A stretch of DNA of 64,000 nt from Frateuria_A sp035944355 (GTDB taxonomy: Bacteria; Pseudomonadota; Gammaproteobacteria; Xanthomonadales; Rhodanobacteraceae): contig NZ_DASZBH010000016.1 of assembly GCF_035944355.1 (NCBI RefSeq), positions 310,001 to 374,000 on the forward strand, written 5' to 3'. The translations under genes were made by a program, and so were the position numbers. Position 1 is the stretch's first letter. Each line of letters begins with the position of its first letter. Below the pieces are notes generated by a model. The model was given only the letters and a program-made list of their open reading frames with translations, ran no database searches and was not told the DNA's origin. Positions 58,204 to 64,000 of this stretch are shown here, piece by piece.

Positions 58204-58368
58204 TGCCCCGAAGGGGCGGCGCCCCCGGTGGGCTCGATCAGGACTATGTTTCGACGTGGCTCTTCCGCAAGGGCATCCCCCACCCGGCCCTCTACCCGGA
58301 GCGGCGAGGGAGCTTGATCTGCGAAACACGTGGATTCCGCACGTGCATGGCACCAACCACCGCGGCAT

Positions 58369-58401
58369 CCCTTATCCTTGCCGCTGGTGCGGGATAAGGG
58401 G
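58369..58401 (+). promoter_or_regulatory. Hairpin enclosing the ftsE ribosome binding site
   Basis: CCCTTATCC (58369-58377) pairs perfectly with GGATAAGGG (58392-58400), with an inner CCGC/GCGG stem around TGGT. The 3' arm contains AAGGGG (58396-58401), the only Shine-Dalgarno candidate for the ftsE GTG at 58411. If the transcript starts upstream, the stem would hide the ribosome site. Confidence 0.55.
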
Positions 58402-58410
58402 CCAGATGCG

Positions 58411-59088
58411 GTGATCCGCTTCGACCAGGTGAGCAAACGCTACGAGGGCGGCCACGAGGCGCTCTCGCAATTGTCCTTCGAGGTGGCGGCCGGCGAGATG
58501 GCCTTCGTCACCGGCCATTCCGGCGCCGGCAAGAGCACACTGCTCAAGCTGATCGCCCTGATCGAGCGCCCCTCGCACGGGCAGATCGTGGTCGACGGGC
58601 AAGCCCTGGCCAAGGTCGGGCGCGGCGGCATCCCTAAGCTGCGCCGCCGCCTGGGCATGGTGTTCCAGGACCATCGCCTGCTGATGGACCGCTCGGTGTT
58701 CGCCAATGTCGAGCTGCCGCTGATGATCGGCGGCATCGCGCCGGCCGAGCGCAGCCGCCGCGTGCGCGCGGCGCTGGAGAAGGTCGGCCTGTTGTCCTAC
58801 GAGCGCCAGTTGCCCGATTCGCTCTCCACCGGCGAGCAGCAGCGCGTGGGCATCGCGCGCGCCATCGTGGCGCGTCCGGCCGTGCTGATCGCCGACGAGC
58901 CGACCGGCAACCTCGATCCCCAGCTGGCGGTCGAGATCATGGGGCTGTTCGCCGAGTTCCAGGAGCTGGGTACCACCGTGCTGGTCGCCAGCCACGATCT
59001 GCCGCTGATCAAGCGCATGCACAAGCGCGTGGTGGTGCTCGACCATGGCCGGCTGGTCGCCGACATCGCGGCGGAGGAGGTGCTGTGA
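58411..59088 (+). CDS. ftsE: Cell division ATP-binding protein FtsE
   Basis: A 225-residue ABC-type ATPase that with FtsX controls septal peptidoglycan hydrolases. Walker A GHSGAGKS is at 35-42, GMVFQDHRLLMDRSVFANV is the FtsE signature, Walker B is VLIADEPTGNLD, and the switch His is in VASHDL. The ABC signature reads LSTGEQQ instead of LSGGEQQ. GTG 58411 gives MIRFDQVSKRYEGG, as in E. coli. An earlier in-frame start at 58330 is not supported. It overlaps ftsX by 4 bp (GTGA), and its ribosome site lies in a hairpin. Confidence 0.95.
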   Translation: MIRFDQVSKRYEGGHEALSQLSFEVAAGEMAFVTGHSGAGKSTLLKLIALIERPSHGQIVVDGQALAKVGRGGIPKLRRRLGMVFQDHRLLMDRSVFANVELPLMIGGIAPAERSRRVRAALEKVGLLSYERQLPDSLSTGEQQRVGIARAIVARPAVLIADEPTGNLDPQLAVEIMGLFAEFQELGTTVLVASHDLPLIKRMHKRVVVLDHGRLVADIAAEEVL

Positions 59089-60056
59089 ACGCGCCGGCCG
59101 TGACGGACAAGACCGCTCCGCGCAGCGAGCGCAGCCAGGCGCGCCGTTTCGGCGGCTGGCGCGAACACCACGGCTGGAGCGCGGTGGCGAGCCTGCGCCG
59201 GCTCGGCGCCCGCCCGCTCGGCACGCTGATGACCGTGGCCGTGCTGGGCCTGGCGCTGGCCTTGCCGCTGGCCTTCTACCTGCTGCTGGCCAACGTGCAA
59301 TCGATGGGCAACGCCCTGGGCCGCAACCCGGCGATCAGCGTGTTCCTCAAGGCCGACCAGGCGGGCGCGCAGGCCAATCTGCTGGCCGGCGAGCTGCGCG
59401 GCCGCAGCGGGGTGGCCGCTGTGACCATCAAGACGCCGCAGCAGGGTCTGGACGAGCTGGCCGCCCTGCAGGGTTTCTCCGGAGCGGTGCACGCGCTGGA
59501 CGACGCCAATCCGTTGCCGTGGGTTCTGGTGGTGCAACCCCAGGCCGGGCTGGATGCGCCAGCGGTCGATGCGCTGGTCCAATCGCTGCGTAGCGAACGT
59601 GCGGTCGACCTGGTGCAGGACAGCGGCCAGTGGCGGCAGCGGCTCGATGCGCTGCTGGGCATGGGCCACCGCGTGGTGCTGGTGCTCGCCGGCCTGCTCG
59701 CGCTGGCGGCGTTGCTGGTGGTCGGCAACACCGTGCGTACCGACATCGCCAGCCGCAGCGAGGAGATCGGCGTGCTGCTGCTGGTCGGCGCCAGCCGCGC
59801 CTTCGTGCGGCGGCCCTATCTCTACGCCGGCATCTGGTATGGCCTGATCGGCGGCGTGCTGGCCTCGCTGCTGGCGTTGGCGATCGAACTGGCGTTGGCA
59901 GGCCCCGCCGCCGAGCTCGATCGCGCCTATGGCGGAGCGTTGACGCTCGGCGCGTTGCCCTGGTGGCTGCTGCTGGCCGCGCCGCTGGCGGCGGCCGCGC
60001 TCGGCTGGCTCGGCGCCCGGCTGGTCAGTGCCTGGCAGCTGCGCCAGGCAGCCTGA
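59085..60056 (+). CDS. ftsX: Cell division permease-like protein FtsX
   Basis: A 323-residue inner-membrane protein with four transmembrane helices: about 44-68, then three after residue 195 (VVLVLAGLLALAALLVVGNTV, YLYAGIWYGLIGGVLASLLALAIEL, WWLLLAAPLAAAALGWLGARL). A periplasmic domain (about 75-190) with NPAISVFLKADQA contacts hydrolase activators. EEIGVLLLVGASRAFVRRPYLYAG is the cytoplasmic coupling loop that meets FtsE. The start GTG overlaps the ftsE stop, so the two are translationally coupled. Confidence 0.93.
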   Translation: MNAPAVTDKTAPRSERSQARRFGGWREHHGWSAVASLRRLGARPLGTLMTVAVLGLALALPLAFYLLLANVQSMGNALGRNPAISVFLKADQAGAQANLLAGELRGRSGVAAVTIKTPQQGLDELAALQGFSGAVHALDDANPLPWVLVVQPQAGLDAPAVDALVQSLRSERAVDLVQDSGQWRQRLDALLGMGHRVVLVLAGLLALAALLVVGNTVRTDIASRSEEIGVLLLVGASRAFVRRPYLYAGIWYGLIGGVLASLLALAIELALAGPAAELDRAYGGALTLGALPWWLLLAAPLAAAALGWLGARLVSAWQLRQAA

Positions 60057-60169
60057 TGGATCGTTGCGCGGGTGACCGCCTTCGCAACCGGCGCCGGCAC
60101 GATGATGCAAGATAGCGCCGGCGTGCGCGCGGGGCGCACGATGGGGTATTCGATGTGGATGGGTGGGGC

Positions 60170-61012
60170 ATGAATGCAGGCATCGGCGGCCGCAGCGCCG
60201 GCACCGCTCCGCGGGTGCTGGTGGTCGACGGCTCCAAGGTGGTGCGTCAGTTGATCGCCCGCGTGCTGCAGGCCGAGTTGCCGGAAGCCGAGCTGGTCGG
60301 CTGCGGCAGCGGCGCCGAGGCGCGCGAGCTGCTCGGCCAGGGGCCGTTCGACTTCATCACCATCGCGCTGCGCCTGCCCGACATGGACGGACTCGAGCTG
60401 GCCCGCCACGTGCGCGAGTCCGCACAGGCCTACGTGCCCATCGTGGTCGTCTCCGGCGACGTCGACACCCGCCTGCACAAGCGCACCCTGGGCGAGCACG
60501 TCACCGACTATTTCGACAAGGCGCTGGGCTTCCAGGCCCTGGCCGACTTCATCCGCGGCTACGTGCGGCCGGAGGCCACCGCCGAGGGCACCGTGCTGTA
60601 CGTGGAGGACAGCCGCGTGGTCGCGCTGGCCACCCGCCGCATGCTGGAGAAGATCGGCCTGACCGTGCGCCACGTGGTCAGCGTGGAGGATGCCCTGGCC
60701 ATGCTGGAGACCGATCGCGCGCAGGGCCAGATCGGCGCCGACGTGGTGCTCACCGATGTCAGCCTGAAGGGCGAGCTCACCGGCGGCGACCTGCTCGAGC
60801 GCATCCGCACCCAGTTCGGCTACGGCAAGGGCCAGCTGCCGGTGCTGGTGATGACCGGTGACGAGAATCCGGCCAACCAGGCTGCGCTGCTGCGCGCCGG
60901 GGCGAACGACCTGGTCGAGAAACCGGTGGAGGAGAAGCTGCTGGTGACCAAGCTGCTGTTCCAGTTGCGGGTGGCCAAGCACCTGCGCACGCGGAACCAG
61001 GACGCGTCGTGA
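60170..61012 (+). CDS. Dual receiver-domain response regulator
   Basis: A 280-residue protein with two CheY-like receiver domains and no output domain. The first (about 14-132) has Asp20-Gly21 where an acidic pair is expected and Ala66 at the phospho-acceptor position (FDFITIALRLPDMDG), though Ser95 and Lys117 remain. It is therefore probably not phosphorylated. The second (about 140-265) is complete: Glu146, Asp147, Asp196 (VVLTDVSLKG), Thr229 and Lys251. It may act through protein contacts. Its stop overlaps the ung start (GTGA). ATG 60170 follows GGGTGGGG. Confidence 0.85.
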   Translation: MNAGIGGRSAGTAPRVLVVDGSKVVRQLIARVLQAELPEAELVGCGSGAEARELLGQGPFDFITIALRLPDMDGLELARHVRESAQAYVPIVVVSGDVDTRLHKRTLGEHVTDYFDKALGFQALADFIRGYVRPEATAEGTVLYVEDSRVVALATRRMLEKIGLTVRHVVSVEDALAMLETDRAQGQIGADVVLTDVSLKGELTGGDLLERIRTQFGYGKGQLPVLVMTGDENPANQAALLRAGANDLVEKPVEEKLLVTKLLFQLRVAKHLRTRNQDAS

Positions 61013-61725
61013 GCGAGCTCGCCGAAGCCGAGCGGATCCGCCTGGAGCCCTCGTGGAAGGCGCGCCTGGGCGGGATCCTCGAACAGCCCCAGATGCGCGC
61101 GCTGGCGGAATTCCTGCGTAGCGAAAAGCGCGCCGGCAAGGTGCTCTATCCGCCCGGGCCGGAGATTTTCAACGCTTTTGCCCATACCCCCTTCGACGCC
61201 GTGCGCGTGGTGATCCTGGGTCAGGATCCCTACCACGGCCCCGGCCAGGCGCACGGCCTGTGTTTCTCGGTGCGGCCGGGCGTGCCGGTGCCGCCGTCGC
61301 TGCAGAACATCTTTGCCGAGATCGAGCGCGACCTGGGCCTTCCACGCCCCGGCCACGGCTGCCTGACGTCCTGGGCCGACCAGGGCGTCCTGCTGCTCAA
61401 CAGCGTCATGACGGTCGAGCAGGGCCGTGCCGGCGCGCACCAGAACAAGGGCTGGGAGGGCTTTACCGACGCCGCCATCGAGGCGCTCAACCGCGAGCGC
61501 GAGGGGCTGGTCTTCATGCTCTGGGGCGCCTATGCGCAGCGCAAGGGCAAGCTGGTCGACCCGCACCGGCACCTGGTGTTGAGTTCGGTCCATCCCTCGC
61601 CGTTGTCGGCGCACCGCGGCTTCATCGGCAATGGGCACTTTTCCGCCGCCAACCGCTACCTGGAAAGCCGCGGGCAGACGCCGATCGACTGGTCCCTGCC
61701 GCCGCGCGCAACCTTGCAGGGCTGA
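61009..61725 (+). CDS. ung: Uracil-DNA glycosylase
   Basis: A 238-residue family 1 enzyme that excises uracil from DNA. GQDPYHG (71-77) contains the water-activating Asp73, LCFSV binds uracil, LLLNSVMTVE follows, and HPSPLSAHRGFIGNGHF holds the catalytic His and the DNA-intercalation loop. Length is normal. The GTG start overlaps the stop of the response regulator gene by 4 bp, a coupling not implied by function. A second gene on the minus strand ends 12 bp beyond its stop. Confidence 0.95.
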   Translation: MSELAEAERIRLEPSWKARLGGILEQPQMRALAEFLRSEKRAGKVLYPPGPEIFNAFAHTPFDAVRVVILGQDPYHGPGQAHGLCFSVRPGVPVPPSLQNIFAEIERDLGLPRPGHGCLTSWADQGVLLLNSVMTVEQGRAGAHQNKGWEGFTDAAIEALNREREGLVFMLWGAYAQRKGKLVDPHRHLVLSSVHPSPLSAHRGFIGNGHFSAANRYLESRGQTPIDWSLPPRATLQG

Positions 61726-61737
61726 CGCGCCCGGACG

Positions 61738-62412
61738 CTAGATCTCCGTCCACATGCGCAGCAGGTTCGCATGGGACTTGCTGATGGCATCGAAGGTGGC
61801 GCTCTTGCCCTCGCGGCCGAAGACGTGCCGCTTGGCGTTGTCCAGGTCCCACAGCACTTCGCGCCGGGCCGGATCGCGCACCTGGCTTTGCACCCAGATG
61901 ATCGCGGCATGCCGCGTTCCCTGGGTGACTGGTGCCACGTGATGCAGGGTATTGGCCGGGTAGGCGATGGCGGCGCCTGCTTCCAGCTTGAACTCGCCAC
62001 CCATGCCCAAGGTGTGCACCACCAGCTCGCCGCCGTTGTACGAGCGCGGGTCGGAAAGGAAAACCGTGATCGCCACGTCGCTGCGGACGGCGCTGCCCAT
62101 GCCTCCCATGACCGGGGCGTCGACATGGGGGCCGTACTGCATGCCCACGTCGTACCGGTTGAACAGCACCTGCGACATCGCCGCCGGCAACAGTGCCGTC
62201 TGCAGCATGCCGTTGCGCAGGAAGGCATTGCGCACGATGTCCTGCATCGCGGGCAACCGGTTGCTGTCGAGGTTGACCTGCAGGTTCTTCTTCACCTCGC
62301 GTGCCGACCAGCCGGCCGTCGTGGCGCCATCGACGAACGCGGCGCCCTTGAGCTCGGCCTGCAGCACCTGCAGCTCATCGGCGGCCAGGACGTTCGGAAT
62401 ACACAGAATCAA
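61738..62412 (-). CDS. piuC: PKHD-type Fe(II)/2-oxoglutarate hydroxylase PiuC
   Basis: A 224-residue dioxygenase of the PiuC/YbiX family, usually iron-regulated and paired with siderophore receptors. The iron ligands are His and Asp in GPHVDAPVMG and a later His in TLHHVAPVTQGTRHAAIIWVQS; the Arg there binds 2-oxoglutarate. FNRYDVGMQYG and FLSDPRSYNGGELVV are signatures. No ATG fits: TTG 62412 (giving MILCIPNVLAADE) matches the family start and has AGGGGA seven bases upstream. There is no receptor gene nearby and no convincing Fur box. Confidence 0.85.
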   Translation of the reverse strand: MILCIPNVLAADELQVLQAELKGAAFVDGATTAGWSAREVKKNLQVNLDSNRLPAMQDIVRNAFLRNGMLQTALLPAAMSQVLFNRYDVGMQYGPHVDAPVMGGMGSAVRSDVAITVFLSDPRSYNGGELVVHTLGMGGEFKLEAGAAIAYPANTLHHVAPVTQGTRHAAIIWVQSQVRDPARREVLWDLDNAKRHVFGREGKSATFDAISKSHANLLRMWTEI

Positions 62413-62779
62413 GGCGATGTCCCCTGGAGGTCGGAAGGTCGTGCGGCAGAAAAGAGCCGTGCATTCCGCTGAGTATAGTGAGCGGCATGGGCCCATACGC
62501 ATGATTGGCATTGCCGCGGCGACCGGGCGCCGCCGTCCGTACCGCCGGGCGGCGATCCACTGCAGCTGTCGCGAGCCTGCTCGACAGACGCGGCCCGTCA
62601 GTTCACGGTCGATAGATCGCCGGTATGAACAATGGGCGCATGACCGAACGGCGGGGCTGGCAATGCCGCCCATATTGCTGTACGATTCGGTACAATAAAT
62701 CCCGCAGCCGAACTTCTCGACTCTTTAGCACTCTCAACAGTGGAGTGCTAAGCTGCGATTTACTTACCGGAGGTTCCAA
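62413..62779. other. Divergent piuC/rpoH regulatory region
   Basis: A 367-bp spacer. Towards piuC, TATACT on the minus strand (plus 62472-62477) is a good -10 without a clear -35. Towards rpoH, TACAAT (62691-62696) is a -10 candidate. The CIRCE element lies at 62725-62751 and the rpoH Shine-Dalgarno GGAGG at 62769-62773. No further gene was seen. Confidence 0.5.
62725..62751. promoter_or_regulatory. CIRCE element (HrcA operator)
   Basis: TTAGCACTC (62725-62733), nine bases, GAGTGCTAA (62743-62751): an exact match to the CIRCE consensus bound by the heat-shock repressor HrcA. It lies 28 bp upstream of the rpoH ATG, in the expected leader. CIRCE elements normally precede groESL or dnaK operons, so its place before rpoH is notable. 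Confidence 0.95.
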
Positions 62780-63631
62780 ATGTCCCAAGCCTTGGTGACC
62801 GCCAACCTGCCGATCCCCAGCGTCGTTGGCAGTCTGGATGCCTACATCTCTGCGGTGCACCGCATTCCGGTGCTCAGCCACGACGAGGAGCAGGCGCTGG
62901 CGCGCCGCTTCAACGAGGAAAACGACCTCGACTCGGCCAAGAAGCTGGTGATGTCGCATCTGCGATTCGTGGTGCACGTGGCCCGTGGTTATTCGGGCTA
63001 CGGCCTGCAACTGGGCGACCTCATCCAGGAAGGCAACATCGGCCTGATGAAGGCGGTCAAGCGCTTCGATCCCGACCAGGGCGTTCGCCTGGTCAGTTTC
63101 GCGGTGCACTGGATCCGCGCCGAGATGCACGAATTCATCCTGCGCAACTGGCGCATCGTGAAGGTCGCCACCACCAAGGCGCAGCGCAAGCTGTTCTTCA
63201 ACCTCCGCAAAAGCAAGAAGCGCCTGGGCTGGATGAACGCCGAGGAAGTGCGCGTGGTGGCCAAGGACCTCGGCGTGCCGGAGGCGACCGTGCGCGAGAT
63301 GGAATCGCGCCTGTCCGGCCGCGACATCGGTTTCGAGGCGCCCGCCGACGCCGATGACGACGCCAAGCCCGCACCCGAGGCGTTCCTGGTCGACGATGGC
63401 GCCGATCCGTACGAAAACGTGGCCGATGCCGACCAGGCCGACAACCAGATGGACACGCTCTCCACGGCGCTGGCCAGGCTCGACGAACGCTCGCGCGACA
63501 TCATCCAGCGACGTTGGCTCAACGAGAACAAGGCCACGCTGCAGGACCTGGCTGACGAGTACGGCGTGTCGGCCGAGCGCATCCGCCAGGTCGAGGCCAA
63601 CGCGATGAAGAAGATGCGCGCCCTGTTCTAG
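62780..63631 (+). CDS. rpoH: RNA polymerase heat-shock sigma factor RpoH (sigma-32)
   Basis: A 283-residue sigma-70 family factor for heat-shock promoters. Region 2 has LGDLIQEGNIGLMKAVKRFDPDQGVRLVSFAVHWIRAEMHEFILRN. The RpoH box QRKLFFNLRKSKKRLG (about 134-149) is diagnostic and binds core polymerase. Region 4 (ATLQDLADEYGVSAERIRQVEANAMKKMRAL) recognises the -35. GGAGG lies six bases before the ATG. The gene is preceded by a perfect CIRCE, implying HrcA control, and followed by an intrinsic terminator. Confidence 0.96.
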   Translation: MSQALVTANLPIPSVVGSLDAYISAVHRIPVLSHDEEQALARRFNEENDLDSAKKLVMSHLRFVVHVARGYSGYGLQLGDLIQEGNIGLMKAVKRFDPDQGVRLVSFAVHWIRAEMHEFILRNWRIVKVATTKAQRKLFFNLRKSKKRLGWMNAEEVRVVAKDLGVPEATVREMESRLSGRDIGFEAPADADDDAKPAPEAFLVDDGADPYENVADADQADNQMDTLSTALARLDERSRDIIQRRWLNENKATLQDLADEYGVSAERIRQVEANAMKKMRALF

Positions 63632-63663
63632 GGTCTAGGGAACGCGCTTCATGTAACGACAGC

Positions 63664-63696
63664 GGCGGCCCCCTCGTGGGGCCGCCTTCTTTTGTT
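63664..63696 (+). terminator. Intrinsic terminator after rpoH
   Basis: GGCGGCCCC (63664-63672), loop CTCGT, GGGGCCGCC (63678-63686), followed by TTCTTTTGTT. This is a strong stem with a U-rich tail, 32 bp after the rpoH stop. Confidence 0.9.
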
Positions 63697-63699
63697 GAC

Positions 63700-63745
63700 T
63701 CTGCTCTCTGTCTCTCTCTCCCTATCTCTCCCTATCTCTCCCTCG
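63700..63745. repeat. CT-rich simple repeat
   Basis: A pyrimidine tract between rpoH and the convergent transaldolase gene, with the 10-mer CCTATCTCTC repeated in tandem (63721-63730 and 63731-63740) after TCTCTCTCTC-type dinucleotides. It is unusual in base composition for this genome and prone to slippage. No function is evident. Confidence 0.7.
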
Positions 63746-63766
63746 AGGAAGAGCAGGGAGCAAAGC

Positions 63767-64000
63767 TCAGAGCCGCTCGGCCAGCAGTTTCTCCAGCTGC
63801 CGCTGGTCCGCGGCGAACTTGCGGATGCCGTCGGACAGCTTATCGCTGGCCATCGCGTCTTCGTTCATGCCCCAGCGGAAACGCGCCTCGTCCATCGCCG
63901 GCGGGCGTTCGGTACGGGTGCCGTCCGCCGCGAGGCGGCGCGGCAGGTCCTCGCTGGAGGCTTCCAGCTCCTTGAGCAGGTCGGGGCTGATGGTCAGCCG
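63767..64000 (-). CDS. tal: Transaldolase, C-terminal fragment
   Basis: The frame open at the right edge encodes the last 77 residues of transaldolase on the minus strand, ending at TGA 63767-63769. RLTISPDLLKELEASSEDLPRRL and RFRWGMNEDAMASDKLSDGIRKFAADQRQLEKLLAERL align with the C-terminus of E. coli TalB (LTIAPTLLKELAES...[23 protein letters not shown]). The enzyme exchanges dihydroxyacetone units in the pentose phosphate pathway. The catalytic Lys lies outside the window. Confidence 0.9.
   Translation of the reverse strand, partial: RLTISPDLLKELEASSEDLPRRLAADGTRTERPPAMDEARFRWGMNEDAMASDKLSDGIRKFAADQRQLEKLLAERL

Noticed and set aside
62413..62530. Fur box upstream of piuC
   Set aside because: I looked for a GATAATGATAATCATTATC-like palindrome and found only scattered AT-rich fragments.
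62710..62738. Sigma-E-like promoter before rpoH (GAACTT at 62710-62715)
   Set aside because: The -35 resembles the sigma-E consensus, but no -10 (TCTGA-like) lies at 16-17 bp; the spacing to TCAAC is 18.
1..64000. CRISPR array, prophage, insertion sequence, tRNA or rRNA genes
   Set aside because: No regularly spaced repeats, integrase, transposase, phage structural genes or cloverleaf/rRNA-like segments were recognised in any spacer.

Overview
The window is about 64 kb of high-GC chromosomal DNA. It most likely comes from a gammaproteobacterium of the Xanthomonadales, probably Rhodanobacteraceae (Dyella/Rhodanobacter/Luteibacter/Frateuria-like). This is inferred from the very high third-position GC, from Xanthomonadaceae-like protein sequences (XanB/ManC, RdgC, TyrB, PiuC, paired DsbA proteins next to cytochrome c4 and EngB), from the divergent rhlB / trxA-rho arrangement, and from intergenic repeats typical of that order. 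No tRNA, rRNA, insertion sequence, prophage or CRISPR array was seen. The window is mostly core genome with a few accessory islands.

Layout. 1-78 is the 3' end of hrpB, followed by an ArsR-type regulator. 1.5-4.4 kb (minus) holds an alpha/beta hydrolase and an M1 aminopeptidase. 4.6-8.4 kb is a MarR-FUSC-DUF1656-HlyD aromatic-acid efflux operon. 8.4-14.9 kb holds a GNAT, a YdcH-like protein, ttcA, an aromatic/aspartate aminotransferase, rdgC, a zinc metallopeptidase and manC. 15-17.9 kb has a secreted M28 peptidase, a secreted helical protein and a SufR-like Cys-rich regulator. 17.9-21.9 kb (minus) is a yadG-yadH-rluF-dbpA run, divergent from fpr. 23.1-28.7 kb is a chaperone-usher fimbrial cluster (pilin, chaperone, usher, adhesin, plus an opposing small pilin-like gene). 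29.2-34.6 kb holds a hydrolase, a membrane protein, a small XRE regulator, a TAP-like hydrolase and a NatAB-type ABC exporter.

34.8-42 kb holds a phosphoglycerol-transferase-like sulfatase, slt-cca, a membrane-anchored GH17 glucanase/transferase and a nuclease-membrane protein pair. 43.2-45.9 kb holds two DsbA-type oxidoreductases and cytochrome c4. 46-51.3 kb holds engB, free-Met-R-sulfoxide reductase, a TMEM175-like channel, bioD, a conserved hypothetical and an M3 peptidase. 51.4-58.2 kb holds gshA, a secreted ankyrin protein, rho, trxA and rhlB. 58.4-61.7 kb holds ftsE-ftsX, a dual-receiver regulator and ung. The end has a PiuC-type dioxygenase, rpoH and the C-terminus of transaldolase.

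The clearest regulatory reading is a perfect CIRCE (HrcA operator) in the rpoH leader, which would link the two heat-shock circuits. A perfect CRP/Clp-type site, with a second near-perfect one, lies upstream of the fimbrial operon. A strong sigma-70 promoter with an 18-bp palindromic operator precedes the 29.2-kb hydrolase. The divergent start of the aromatic efflux operon carries a promoter overlapped by inverted repeats. A family of short GC-rich palindromes sits at many gene ends. I found no wholly new defence or biosynthetic system. The most unusual items are regulatory: the CIRCE-rpoH link, a receiver-domain pair whose first domain lacks its phospho-acceptor, a Rho with a 170-residue disordered extension beside an RhlB with a disordered basic tail, and a stub pilin gene abutting the adhesin stop codon.
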